Assembly (NCBI GenBank): GCA_963573315.1
Contig: OY752145.1
Coordinates: 806,001 to 870,000, forward strand
Source: Entomortierella parvispora
Lineage: Eukaryota > Mortierellomycota > Mortierellomycetes > Mortierellales > Mortierellaceae
Length of the DNA stretch: 64,000 bases
Direction of reading: 5' to 3'
Part shown: one piece after another, positions 36,509 through 51,163 of the stretch
How the letters are laid out: each line of letters begins with the position of its first letter
Position numbering within the stretch: position 1 is the first letter of the stretch
Made by a program: the position numbers and the translations under genes
The notes under the pieces: generated by a model
Database searches by the model: none
Seen by the model: only the letters and a program-made list of their open reading frames with translations
What the model was told of the DNA's origin: nothing

Positions 36509-37276
36509 TTAATAAACTGTTGATACAAAAAGTGGCCATCCTCATCTTTTCCAGTATCTATAGGTGAGAGAGAGCAGGTTGAATGGAAGCATACAATGAA
36601 CACTGAAGCACACCTCAACAACACGACCCTCTTCTATCGAATTTCAGGCGCGAGTGGCATATCGTGCGAAAACGAAGAAACAAAGAGTGAAGGGCGACGC
36701 CTGGGCAGAGCGGCCAGAGAAAAAACTTAGCAAAAGGTGCCTTGAGCTCTGTGGCCACCCCTGCCACTTGGACGGATGGGTCTAGACGAAGCTGAAGGGA
36801 TGATGCACCCTCTGAGGAAGGAAGACAGTCCATCCGGCGGTCGGTTCGGTCTGTCTGTGCGTGTGTCGATCGCGGTGGGCGATGGCGCGAGGACGCGTGA
36901 AAGGGGCAGGCGGCGCCCTCTTTCTGGTGGCTGAGCAGTCTCTCTGCACTAAAATGTTTTCTTTTTTTTCCCTTCATTTTTGGTGGCAACGGCCTGTCCT
37001 TGTCTCCTCTGGGTTCTTTTCCCTTTTCCCTTTGCACGCAAGAACCCCTGTTTGTTGGTCCTTTCACTTCTACTTCTTTCTTTATTTCATTTCTTGCGCC
37101 TCCTCGCATCTCGTCATTTGGCAACTCATCTCAGCCGCAGGCAGCAGCACATAGACACATCAATCTCCTCCTCTTCTTCCTCTTCCTCTTCCCATCCATC
37201 CTTCCATCCTTTGCTGCTTTAGCGCAAATCAATTCACACCCTCGCTCATTCTTTAACTTGTACTAAAGCATACACA
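36509..37276. other. Intergenic region, RNase Z / RPC7
   Basis: AATAAA at 36511-36516, right after the RNase Z stop, is its likely poly(A) signal. The rest leads to RPC7. From 36960 it is strongly C/T-rich (pyrimidine tract 37090-37220), a pattern seen before several starts in this window. Only low-complexity ORFs are present. Confidence 0.5.
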
Positions 37277-38734
37277 ATGTCTCGTGGAGGTCGCGGCGGT
37301 GGACGCGGAGGAGGACGTGGTGGAGCTCCCGGCATCCCCATGTTTGGACCTGACGCTATTCAAGCTACCTTCACTAACCCCGGTGATACCTATCCCGTAA
37401 TGATGCCATTTAATTATTGCTTCTCTCTCGTCATGTTTTGCTTGTGCCGACCAGACTCATGAGCGTCAAAGCAAAAGGAGACTGACATCTGACATTTCTA
37501 TGACGATCGATACGTGTTTATGGTATGATGAATAGGATATCATCGTACCCTCAGCAGCAAAGCTGACGACAGAGGAAAAGACTATGCATCTGGCTATGCT
37601 CGACTTGAAGAGCACGTTATATTCAAGTCCCTATTACTTGACGGAACCCAGGAAGCCAAGTGGTAATATGATAGAATATCATACAGATATCTGCGATGCA
37701 CTCGTTTAGTTATCAGGAGCCTCAGACATCGAACAAAGGACTACAGGAACATAACAGGAAGATGTGGATCCGTTCATCAATCGTATTGTATCGTCAGGAA
37801 GTAATCGACACTGTTTCGGACTTCAATGAACAATGGGAGACCATGATGACAAGTCAGGAGAGATCCATGTCGGTTTTGCAAAGGAAATACGATGAGGGAA
37901 TTTGGGACAAGAAAACGAATCACGCCTGTCCCGTGTGATTCGTTAAGGAAACCACAAGGCGGCCTAGCCTAACCCTTTTGCCCTATTGCAAATTTTGAAT
38001 TATTAGCCATTGTGAGATATACGGATAGATACCATCAGGACCATGCTGCGACCAGAGCAAAACTCGATACCATCAAAGCTAGTATGTTATTATTCTTTGC
38101 AATTGCACACGTCTTTAATCGGAATTACAATGTTCTCTCACTCTGAGGTCTGACGATATCTCTCTGGTTGGCGTGGATTATAGACAAAGCATTCTTCCCT
38201 GAAGAGCTGCATTCCATTCTGGATCCCAAGGCTGTCAAGAGTACGCGATCTTTTTTCATCTTTTTCTGGATCTTTACCGTGCACACTAGCTGGATGTACG
38301 CGGTACTGACCTTTGACCGTCCATACACTTTTTGATGTGATAGACCGCAAGGTTATCAAGCGGACTGTGGATCTGGACAAGATTAACGACAACGAGGACG
38401 AAGAGGAAATCGAAATTGATCCAGAGACCGGACTTCCTGTCAAGAAAGTCGTAAGTGCCGATATCTTGATTATACTCACATGTTTTTGTATTTTTTTTCA
38501 TTGTTGTTTGAAGAACGTGGGTACATGTAGAGGGGATTCTGAAATTAAGGTCGTCTCACACCTCTCTGCTTTTCATTCCACGACTTTTAGGGAGATGGCG
38601 ACGAGGTTATGGATGAAGAAGAGCTTGAGGACGATGATGATGACGATGATAACGATTATGGTCACGACCATTTCGATAACGGAGAAGGCGATGATGATGA
38701 CGGTGATGATGACGGCAATGGAGATTACAACTAA
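37277..38734 (+). CDS. RPC31: RNA polymerase III subunit RPC7 (Rpc31/POLR3G)
   Basis: Rpc31 is part of the RPC3-RPC6-RPC7 subcomplex that lets Pol III open and initiate at tRNA and 5S promoters. Exons: 37277-37396, 37536-37662, 38007-38081, 38184-38240, 38344-38450 and 38591-38734, giving 209 residues. Architecture: a Gly/Arg-rich start (MSRGGRGGGRGGGRGG), the core with TTEEKTMHLAMLDLKSTLY, SSPYYLTEPRKPS and RYTDRYHQD, and a very acidic C-terminal tail (last 45 residues mostly Asp/Glu). This matches the family layout. In most relatives the core reads D-I-E-R-Y, but here it reads A-I-V-R-Y at the exon 2-3 junction. Intron 2 (37663-38006) is unusually long at 344 nt and contains an 80-codon ORF. 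Confidence 0.9.
37696..37938 (+). other. 80-codon ORF inside RPC7 intron 2
   Basis: This open frame lies wholly within the intron. It begins MHSFSYQEPQTSNKG and includes a plausible helical stretch (QEVIDTVSDFNEQWETMM) and SVLQRKYDEGIWDKK. Its codons are less biased than those of neighbouring exons. It could be a relic of an inserted gene, an alternative exon or chance. No homology was recognised. Confidence 0.25.
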
Positions 38735-38887
38735 AGAGAGATATTCACATCTGCCTGGCTGCTATTATTATCCCATTTGTTTTTCTTTGCATCACACTTT
38801 ACCACAATCCAAACCCTTCCGCATCATATCATATTCATAAAGTCAAGACTCCTTTTTTTTAATTTGGTTTTATTACTTTGCTGTCCA
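38735..38887. other. Convergent 3' spacer, RPC7 / AlaRS
   Basis: A 153-bp A/T-rich region holding both 3' ends. Nothing else was seen. Confidence 0.4.
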
Positions 38888-42725
<3,838 letters not shown>

Positions 42726-43101
42726 CCTTGAAGTGATGAGTGAATGGAGAGGAGGAGAATGACGGGCTGATCAGTCGGGAATTTTTCCCTTTTCTTTCCT
42801 CGGTGCATGCAAGTCACGGGATCGTAGATGACGCGCCGTAATCCTTTTTTTTTTTTTGTTTTTCAAAACCAACCCATCCCCACGGGTAGCTTTTGTAATC
42901 TCGCAAGGTTCCGTTGCATGACTGGTACTCTTTCTATCACCAGTTGGATCCTTGAGGCCATCTTGGTCATTCGTATTCAATTAAAAATTATTAATATACA
43001 GTGTATATTTATTGTGCGGAAATGAGTTAAAAGTACAATGGAAAGGTCGGAAAGGTGTTCAGCCTTCTTTTTGGGAGGGAGGCAGGAGAACAGGCTAACG
43101 T
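42726..43101. other. Spacer holding the AlaRS promoter and UNC93-like 3' end
   Basis: 376 bp with a T run at 42845-42857 and an A/T-rich stretch at 42975-43020. No motif or gene was seen. Confidence 0.4.
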
Positions 43102-44439
43102 TTAAGCCTTGAGTTCCTCCTTGCCATCGAACTTGCGCATGTCGTGCTCAGCAGCCTCCTCGTCAGAGTGATCCTTGATACGCAAGGAGAGGAAGAGAGC
43201 ACCGGGCAAGGAAGCGACCAGGAGGGCAAAGCAAATGATCAACTCGGTCATGAAAGGGGTACCGACGGCGTTGATTCTCCAGGCAATGGCGGCACCACAG
43301 GACTGGATGCACTTGTAGAAACCGGCGTAGCGGGACAAGACGGTGACATCGTTGGAGAGGGCACCCATCAACCAGTAGCAGTAAGTCTGCCAAGCGGCAT
43401 CGTTCAAACCGTAGAACATGTACAAGAACAAAGGTCCGACATAAGAAGCACCCTCGCTGAAATCGTGCTTGGTAAAGACATCATGAATCGTGTACTGCTT
43501 TTGGAAGAAGATGCCTCCGATCCAGGTGGCAACAAAGCAGGCGGTAATGATCATCAAGCCCCAGAGGGAGCGGGTCTTGCGGTTAACACCCTGGTAGTCG
43601 AGAACGCGGGCAAAGGACCAGGAGCCTCCGATCTGGGCGAACCAGTAGAAAATGTTGTTCAAGGACTGGGTACGGATGGAGAAGTAGGCACCGTTGACAG
43701 TCGAGAACTGGTAAGAGTAGAACCAGTTGGAGGACAAGAACATGGGGATGAGGACGAGCATGCGCCAGTCCAAGAACAGCTTCATGATGGCAATGAGCTC
43801 ACCAGTCCAAGTGGGGAACTGCTGGATCTGGATCTTGTCGCCGTTGGAGTGGGAGACGGCCTGAGGAGGGCAAAGGGACAAGGCGATCAAGGTACCGATG
43901 GCCATGAGGACGATGAAGACAATGTAGGTAGGGTCACCCAAGTTCTGGACCTCCTTGACGTTGAAGTTGATGGCAAAGGCGATGACGGATCCGAGGACTG
44001 CACCAGCGTTGAAGATGGCCCAGAAATAACCGATGTACTTGCCCTTGTCCTTCTCACGAGGGTAGGCCATCATGATGGCACCCTGGGCAGTCCAGAGCAT
44101 ACCAGCACCTACACCGAGGAGACCACCAGCGGCAATGGTGAAGGCACCGTTCTTGGTGTGGTTGTAACAGAGGAGAGAACCGGCATAGAGAACATAGGTA
44201 GCGCAACCGAGGAAGATGGTCCACTTGGGTCCGAGCTTGTTGTGGATGGCTCCGGCGAGAAGACCGAAGACGGCGAAACAGGTATAAAGGGCAACGTTGG
44301 CGTTCTGGCCGACCTTGGAGTCAATCTGACCACCACCGCCGAGGGAGTTCAAGGCGTTGAACATACCGGGGCAGCAGAAGCAGATAAAGCCGACAGCGAT
44401 GACCTGGGCCAGAGGAGAGTTCCAGCGGAAACGACCCAT
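43102..44439 (-). CDS. UNC93-like major facilitator membrane protein
   Basis: This is an intronless 445-residue polytopic protein with about 11 hydrophobic helices. The order AQVIAVGFICFCCPGMFNAL, GGLLGVGAGMLWTAQGAIMM and YPREKDKGKYIGYFWAIFN is typical of fungal UNC-93 family (DUF895) transporters. A cytosolic loop (PPQAVSHSNGDKIQIQQFP) sits mid-protein and an acidic tail (HSDEEAAEHDMRKFDGKEE) at the end. Substrate is unknown; ion or small-solute transport is inferred from the MFS fold. Codon use is the most biased in the window along with uL16 (nearly all NNC, AAG, GTC), which with a canonical TATA box suggests very high expression. That bias also keeps the opposite strand open for 441 codons, which is a shadow. 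Confidence 0.9.
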   Translation of the reverse strand: MGRFRWNSPLAQVIAVGFICFCCPGMFNALNSLGGGGQIDSKVGQNANVALYTCFAVFGLLAGAIHNKLGPKWTIFLGCATYVLYAGSLLCYNHTKNGAFTIAAGGLLGVGAGMLWTAQGAIMMAYPREKDKGKYIGYFWAIFNAGAVLGSVIAFAINFNVKEVQNLGDPTYIVFIVLMAIGTLIALSLCPPQAVSHSNGDKIQIQQFPTWTGELIAIMKLFLDWRMLVLIPMFLSSNWFYSYQFSTVNGAYFSIRTQSLNNIFYWFAQIGGSWSFARVLDYQGVNRKTRSLWGLMIITACFVATWIGGIFFQKQYTIHDVFTKHDFSEGASYVGPLFLYMFYGLNDAAWQTYCYWLMGALSNDVTVLSRYAGFYKCIQSCGAAIAWRINAVGTPFMTELIICFALLVASLPGALFLSLRIKDHSDEEAAEHDMRKFDGKEELKA

Positions 44440-44460
44440 GGTGAAAAGATGGATAGAGTG

Positions 44461-44529
44461 GAGGGGTGAAGGAGTAGAGAGAGGGGGAGGGGGAGGGGTG
44501 AAGGAGTAGAGAGAGGGGGAGGGGGAGGG
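44461..44529. repeat. 32-bp tandem repeat in the UNC93-like leader
   Basis: About 2.2 copies of a 32-bp unit (gaggggtgaaggagtagaga plus a G-rich end) lie 20-90 bp upstream of the start codon. On the gene strand the unit is C/T-rich and probably transcribed as 5' UTR. Confidence 0.85.
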
Positions 44530-44578
44530 ATGGAAAGGATCAAAAGAGATGGAGATCCAAACAGTGGGAGATGATCGT

Positions 44579-44587
44579 CTTTTATAG
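44579..44587 (-). promoter_or_regulatory. TATA box of the UNC93-like gene
   Basis: On the minus strand the site reads CTATAAAAG, about 140 bp upstream of the ATG. The distance leaves room for a 5' UTR that includes the tandem repeat. Confidence 0.65.
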
Positions 44588-45792
44588 CACCCATCCCCCT
44601 ACCTGACTGACTGATGGTACCTGAACCCTAGTGGTGACCAAAGACTGAACCTGTTTTGGAAGCAAGTAAACAAGTACATGTAAACGGAGGAGAACAAGTG
44701 GTGTCTCTCAGCGGATTGAATAGGTATCGAGTACTGATTTTCTTGTAGGTCAACTCGGTCAAACAGGCCAGTGCCAGTCGGTAGAAACGTCTAATGGAAA
44801 CAAGGGTTGCAAGGCTAAAAAAGGACTTGTTTGCCACGGAGGTCGAGACTCGAGCGAGTGGAGAAGGCCAACAGTCGAAAGTGGGGCAGAAACGAACAGG
44901 CGTAATGAACAGGGGACTGACTACTCTGAATGAATGGGCGCCGAAGAGGAATGGCCGAGGTGAAACAAACAGCAATTGGCCGCCTTTCAACTTGCCTCTT
45001 TCCGCTTGCCTACTTCCTCTGCTGCCGAGGATCAATGAATCAAAGAATATGTAAACAAAGTGGGCCATGTTCGTAACGGAAGTTTATCTTGTGCAACCGT
45101 TTTGCACCTTAGATCTTAAACTCCATGTATCATACTGTCATACCATATCTTCATACATGAATACGGAATACCTGCATGAGGGTTGCAGTGCTGCATCAGC
45201 ATCACGCCGAACAAGTGAATTGGCCACAGAGGCTCGCTACTTTCCTTTCCTGTTTCCTCGGACCACATCAGCGAGGGTGGGTCACGCATGCTTGTCTCTG
45301 AGGAACGACTGGAAGGGGCAATCGCACTCTCACGGGACCGGGCCAGCACTTCTCCTCTTTGTTCTGATTCAGAGATGAACACCCTGCGCCAACATCAGCG
45401 CTCATGTTTCGGCCAGAGATTTCAATGACCGCCTGATGCTCGCTTTTCTGTGGAGGTCTCACACCTTGTCTCTCTTTATCTTGTCCAATCTTGAATCTTG
45501 ATCTATGGAAGGCCTCTCAGAATCAATGTCCGCCTCAAGGGCCCACGGATTCCCAAGGCGGGGTTGGCTACGTGTATGTACCCCTCGTTGCAGTAAATGG
45601 CTCGGAGTGGCCAAGAATCTCAGGAAGAATCGAAAAATCCAACAGCACGAACAAAATCCATGCAGAAATGCAGACAAGGCCCTCTTCCTTTCGTTCCAGG
45701 CCGTGAACACTCTCTCTGCGGAAGGGCAACTTGTAGACGCTCTTCGTTGAAGTGAAAACCTGAGCAAGTTGATAATCGAGGTCCGCCCTCTT

Positions 45793-46293
45793 TCAATTTG
45801 CCTTTGTTTCCCAGATGCATGCCGCCGCTTCCGTGTTCTGACAGCATCCACGATCAGGGTACATACTGTGGACTACTCGATGCACCAAAAATGCACGTTG
45901 TTCCCCCACAAAAAGGGAACTTCCGAAGGTCCAAGGAGTTCGAATATTTTCGTTTAGTTTTGTGGACCTGGGTCTCATGGGTTTGACTTGTATGTTTGAC
46001 TTGAAGCCACTGGACTTTGAACTCCAGTTACAGACCCGCTTTTTTCTTTCTTCCTCTTCATCCTCTGCATCTCCGACAACAATGATCTGTGGGCACTTTC
46101 CCTTTCGTCTCCATTTCTTTAATTTTTTCTGTTTCCGACGTTCGGCAACGAGGACAAAGACCATTAAACAACAAATCGAATTAAAAAAGATGAGAGAAAC
46201 CAGCAGGACTAACCAGTAGGATAGACGAATGTCTAGATAGACATGTGCAGCCCTGCAGGAGAGAGCGATATCAACGCGTGAGCACAATGGCAT
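45793..46293 (-). CDS. Doubtful small ORF with one membrane helix
   Basis: From the ATG at 46293 it would encode about 167 residues. A hydrophobic helix near residues 20-50 (YWLVLLVSLIFFNSICCLMV) is followed by a basic cluster (RRKQKKLKKWRRKGK) and an acidic one (GDAEDEEEERKK). That order would suit a small membrane protein. The second half looks non-coding and I recognise no family. No introns were resolved. It may be chance. Confidence 0.15.
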   Translation of the reverse strand: MPLCSRVDIALSCRAAHVYLDIRLSYWLVLLVSLIFFNSICCLMVFVLVAERRKQKKLKKWRRKGKCPQIIVVGDAEDEEEERKKRVCNWSSKSSGFKSNIQVKPMRPRSTKLNENIRTPWTFGSSLFVGEQRAFLVHRVVHSMYPDRGCCQNTEAAACIWETKAN

Positions 46294-46805
46294 TTTAATC
46301 TGGTGCAACAGTCGTACCTCACTTCATCTTATCAATTCTTTTTTTGGGAGGCGGAAGAGTGAGCCTGCCTGCCACATGAAAGATTGTACGTCGTACAGAC
46401 AGGAACTTGAAAATACTGACCAACAGAACGAATTCGTTTCCTTTGACTTGCCCTACCCTTCCTTCCTCCTTCTTTCCTTCGGCATTTTCATTTTATCGTT
46501 GGTAACCAGCACTATTTTACTCGTTGGAAAGCGGCTTCGAACACAAAAACGATGAGATTGCGAAGAGAACAGTCAAGGGTAGGATTTTGGAGGGACAGAA
46601 GCCACAATTGAGGTCGTCGCAAGCGTAAGTCGCCTAAGGTTTCATTCGAACTCGACGACAAAGGCTGGATGATGAAAAGCAAGAGGCACAAACGCAAAGG
46701 AGGATCCTGGAGAACACTGCATCACAAAACACTGAGAATGGGACAGACAGAGATTGGTGGCAAAATTGGTGATAAATAAATGACATTGGCGAATGCTAAA
46801 ATGAA

Positions 46806-46811
46806 TTTATT
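46806..46811 (-). terminator. Poly(A) signal of chorismate synthase
   Basis: AATAAA on the minus strand, about 40 nt after the stop codon at 46852. Confidence 0.45.
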
Positions 46812-46851
46812 GGTGGGCTATGATGGCAGAAGTAGAAGACTGCAGCAGTTT

Positions 46852-48620
46852 CTACTCGGTTTTGGGCTTGGTGGCCTCGTCAACTTTGATGGCAAGGCCG
46901 CCTGGGACGGGCATAACAAAAGGAGCAGGACGGAGAGGGGTATCGGGCATAGGAGGCAACAAAGCAGCAGCGCCCTGTCTTGCCAACTGAATCATAACGG
47001 CACTGAGAGAAATAGAAAATAGACGATCAGTTTGTATCCAAGCGCAAGTATTATGAGAATTCAAAAAGGTAAAACATATGACATACTCCATAATGACAAG
47101 AGCTGCCATGGCTTCAACAATGGGCGTAGCTCTTGGGACAACACATGGATCATGGCGACCACGAGTTGCCAAGACTCCATCCACGCCATTGTAGCTCGTA
47201 GTCTTTTGCTCCTGACTGATTGTTGCTGGAGACTTGAATCCAATGCGAAAGTAGATGTTCTCACCGTTAGAGATGCCTCCCTGTACAGATCGTATAATAA
47301 TAAAAAGTATGGTTTTTTTTGTCAGTGTGTGTAATCCCGAGCAGAAGCACAAGTCCGGACCTGAGATGCACCTTACCTGAATACCGCCAGAAAAGTTGGT
47401 CTTGGTACCCAAGACCTTTTGTCCTTTACGACCAACCTTCTGAACCCAAGCGTCATTGTGCAGGTGTCCAGGAACCTGCGTACCTCCGAATCCTGATCCG
47501 ACTTCAAAAGCTTTGGTGGCGGGGATCGACAACATGGCGTGAGCCAACTTGGCCTCCAACTTGTCGAAGCAAGGTTCACCCAAACCTGTGGGCACGTTAC
47601 GAATGACACAGGTGACAGTTCCTCCGATAGAGTCGTTGGCCTCCTTGGCTTCAATGATACGCTGGAACGGCAAAGAAAGCAATTCATCGTACAATCAGTA
47701 CTCCGGTTGATCAGATATCTAAATCAAGGCCAGTGCAGCTCTCGTTTTCACGATTAATTTTCTATGACTCTTAGTTCCATTTAGGTTTCTTACCTGGGTC
47801 ATCTTCTTCGACATTTCCTTGTCGGGGCAGCGGGTAGCCTCTATGTCCACCATCTCTCTGGTCACGGTGCTCAATAGTTCGACAAACTCCTCAGATGGAA
47901 CACCAGTCTCACTTTGCTCTTCAATGAAGGGCATGGCAACTTTTCCGACAGAGGACACAAAAGCAACAATCTCGGTGCCATAAGCCTCTTTGAGGAACTT
48001 TTCAGCAACAGCTCCAGCAGCGACGCGACCTTCAAAAGGCAAATAGTAAAAGCGTTAGATGTGTGTCTTGGTAAAACACTCTGTGAATACAGATATCATC
48101 TCCCATTCAAGATAATCCTGCATTTCGCAACTAACCAATGGTCTCGCGGGCACTGGCACGTCCGCCTCCAGACGAGGCCTTCAATCCGTACTTGAGCAAG
48201 TAGGTCCAGTCAGCGTGGGAGGGACGTGGGTAGAGGTCAGTCTCAGTGTAATCATGGGGACGTTGATCCTGGTTGGGTACAGTCAATCCGATGGGTGTTC
48301 CGAGCGTATGTCCAAATTCTGTGCCAGAAAGAATGGTAACTCGGTCCTTTTCATCGCGCTATCAGGGGTGATTAAAGAGAAGGAAGTGAGGTCAGCTTCC
48401 TGTACGTGCGGTCAAAAGATATCTCGGCTCTGCAGCTGTCCTGATGTATTACAGGAGTGGTGAGATTGCTTTGGCCGGGACGTCTGCGCGTGAGCTGAGG
48501 TTGGATATCGTCCTCGGTCAAGGCTAGACCTGGGGGGCATCCGTCAATGATGCATCCAACGCCTTTGCAGTGCGACTCTCCAAAGGTCGTGACGCGAAAG
48601 TGGGTGCCGAAGGTAGACAT
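46852..48620 (-). CDS. ARO2: Chorismate synthase
   Basis: It catalyses the last shikimate step, EPSP to chorismate, using reduced FMN. In fungi the enzyme is usually bifunctional and reduces its own flavin. Exons on the minus strand: 48620-48453, 48358-48136, 48029-47794, 47661-47377, 47280-47087 and 47002-46852, giving 418 residues (yeast Aro2 is 376). Signatures are [89 protein letters not shown] and [20 protein letters not shown]. Together these cover the FMN and EPSP pocket. All intron phases agree. The C-terminal tail ([20 protein letters not shown]) extends beyond the core. Aromatic amino-acid and folate precursors depend on this gene. Confidence 0.96.
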
Positions 48621-49135
48621 GGTTCGGTGTGTTCTTGGGCAGAGGTTTTTTTGGAAGGAGGAAGAAAGAAGGAAAGGGGCAGATCGGGAATTAGGGATGA
48701 AGAAAAGGAAAAAGGAATGCAATGAGTCAGTGCAAGAGTCTGTGAGACAAAAGCAAGAGGACTCACACAGAACCGACACTCAGCGATACGTCCAGGACAG
48801 TCACTCTATCTGGCAAGGCGGTGAATCATAGCGCCACCAAATCAGATTTTTACGAGATAAAAAATAAAATAAAACGGGCTTTCGTCGGTCAGCTGGTGCC
48901 CCACCCATTCATTCACCAGCAGTTTGGTGTGCTGGTGGACCGCTTCGCGCTTGGCCCCTTGCAGCTTGGCTGTTGTCTGTTTGGTTGCGCTGCAACGCCG
49001 TTCTCCCATTCTTTTCTTCTCTCCTTGTCCATTCATCACCGACACACCTTTTCCTGACGCACATTCTATTGTTCATTTCTCGTCTCTGCTCCTCTTGTCG
49101 ACATCAACCAAACAAGCAAAGACCTCCTTATCGCC
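48621..49135. other. Divergent intergenic region, ARO2 / ATG22
   Basis: 515 bp between divergent starts. It is purine-rich next to ARO2 (48645-48750) and C/T-rich before ATG22 (49000-49100). No TATA box or gene was recognised. Confidence 0.45.
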
Positions 49136-51163
49136 ATGAGGGTCTCTTTTTCGCCAGCTCCGACTGAACCCGTCACGACAAGGCGGGAAGTCTGGGCATG
49201 GTACAGCTACGGTTTCGCCAGCGAAGCATATGTGGTGGTAAAGGAGCCATCCTTACTACAAAAGAAGAGAGGCGCCACTGCAATGTTGAAAAACTAACCG
49301 TGATATTTCTCTACAGGTAGCGCTGACTAGCTTTATTCCTATAACGCTGGAGGCTATGGCAGCGGAGCATGGCCATCTATTTGGGACGACCGAGCCTTGC
49401 GTTGCTCGGCCAAATGTAACAAGCATACCGTCCTCAATGTCTCAAGCTCCTGCCGAGCGGCCTCGATGCATGATTTCTTTTGGCAATATCGAACTAGACA
49501 CGGCTTCTTTTGTCATGTACCTTACATCACTGGCTGTCTTTCTTCAGGTACCAAGAGCAGCAGAGTTACAATGGAGGCAGAAAGGTTATCACATTAACAA
49601 TATTGCATCATTAACGTTGCTATGTAGGCTTTGACAGTAGTTTCGATCAGCTCCATGGCCGATTATGGCTCTTATCGTAAAAAGCAACTTGTTGTGTTCT
49701 CGGCAATTGGATCCATAGCGACCATGCTCATTGGCGCCATGCCATTTGTATGGATGGCGGGAGCTCTCAGTGTTGTCGCCAATGTGGCCTTTGGTGCAGG
49801 AATCGTATGCTTTAATGCTTACCTGCCTTTGTTAGTGAGGAACATGGACTACATTCGAAAGCAGCGGGAACAGCTTCAGACAGTTGAGTATGAGCTTCAG
49901 ACGCTACAAGGGCAGAATACCGCGACAGAAACTCTTGACATTCTGAACGAGGCTAGTTCTGGTAGCCAGTATGTCACGCTTGAGGAAGAAATTGAACAGA
50001 AACAACAGCAATACAAGGACCTTGCGGAAAAACAGACTGTGGAACAGGGCCAACTCATGGGCCAAATCAGTGCTCGAGGATTCGCTAGCGGTTACTTTGG
50101 AGGAATACTCCTACTCCTGCTCTGCCTATACATCTCGTACAGGGACAAGTCTTCGACGAGCTCTCTCAAAATCGGAATTTTCCTATCGGGACTCTGGTGG
50201 AATGTTTTCGCAGCATTAGCAGGGCTTTGGCTGAAACCTCGACCGGGACGTGAATTGAGGATCGAGGATCACGACCAGAAGCATGGCTCTGTATGGGTCG
50301 CCTTCCAATACGTGAGGTACTCTTGGAGTCGAGTTGGTGCCACAATCGTCCAGGCTCGAGAGTTGCCCAATGCTTTTGCATTTTTGGTCGCCTGGTTCTT
50401 CCTCTCGGACGGCTACACAAGCATAGCGAACGTGGCGCTGTTGTTCGCAAAAACGTCGCTACAGCTCTCTCAGACGCTGCTTATCTTACTGTCGCTCGTG
50501 GTTCCGATCTGCGCCTTAGTAGGAACGTTGGTTTTTCCCAAGATTCAGCAGCTTCTAGGATTCGACCAAAAGCGAATGGTTCTGCTGTTATTGGTGATGC
50601 TGGTCATGGTGCCAGTATATGGAACTCTGGGCATTCTGCTCCCGTTCTGGCCACACTTGTCTTCTGCAAAGGAACTCTTTGCACTTGCGGCCTACTATGG
50701 GTTCCTAATTGGGGCAGTTCAGAGGTATGCTGGTTTGACAAGCAAGACTGCTCTGCGTTGTGATACTGATTGTGTTCTCGCTCGATATTTTCTGAATAGC
50801 TTTTGTCGATCCATGTTCGCGGACCTGGTGCCCCGAGGAAGGGAGTCGGAATTCTTTGGGTTGTATGCAATTACGGACAAGGGTAGCAGCTGGTTGGGAC
50901 CCCTGGCTGTAGCCGCGATCACGGATGCGACACATGAGATCCGACACGCCTTTGTATTCTTGCTGGTATTGTTGAGTGTCCCGATCCCGATCATTTATTT
51001 TGGTGTCAACATGGAGCAGGGACGCAGGGACGCAGATAAGGCATCTGAAGAGCTGCTAAAGATATCAGAGAGCGGCGGCTCGAATGTTGTTGGACTTGGG
51101 GAGGGACGTGGTGAACGTGAGGGGGCGGAGGAGGAGCAAGAGCGACTGCTGGCAAGTGTTTGA
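49136..51163 (+). CDS. ATG22: Autophagy-related vacuolar amino-acid effluxer ATG22
   Basis: Atg22 is an MFS-type protein of the vacuole membrane that exports amino acids released by autophagy. Exons: 49136-49237, 49317-49547, 49628-50724 and 50800-51163, giving 597 residues. The start EVWAWYSYGFASEAYVVVAL matches the family (Y-S-F-A-S-E-x-F/Y). The usual lumenal loop after helix 1 has four Cys/His-like residues and N-x-S/T. Later come SSMADYGSYRKK, a long charged loop with a coiled coil (about 185-245), AITDKGSSWLGPL and a charged C terminus. The last intron (50725-50799) is 75 nt, in frame and without a stop. I place it because removing it restores the family sequence V-Q-S-F-C-R-S-M-F-A-D-L. 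Retention would add 25 residues. Confidence 0.93.

Larger units (their letters stand above)
44588..46851. other. Large gene-poor region upstream of the UNC93-like gene
   Basis: 2.3 kb between two minus-strand genes, the longest gene-poor interval here. Frames are broken and of mixed composition. The only candidate is the single-helix ORF at 45793-46293. Simple explanations are an extended promoter for a highly expressed gene or an unrecognised non-coding transcript. No tRNA, repeat or transposon was identified. Confidence 0.45.

Noticed and set aside
43144-44469. 441-codon plus-strand ORF opposite the UNC93-like gene
   Set aside because: It is an Asp/Glu/Gly/Val-rich translation without domains. 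It mirrors the extreme NNC/AAG codon bias of the true minus-strand gene, which removes stops on the other strand.
46600-46660. Possible tRNA-like segment (ggtttcattcgaactc)
   Set aside because: No acceptor stem, D arm or anticodon arm could be paired, and the T-loop consensus is not met.
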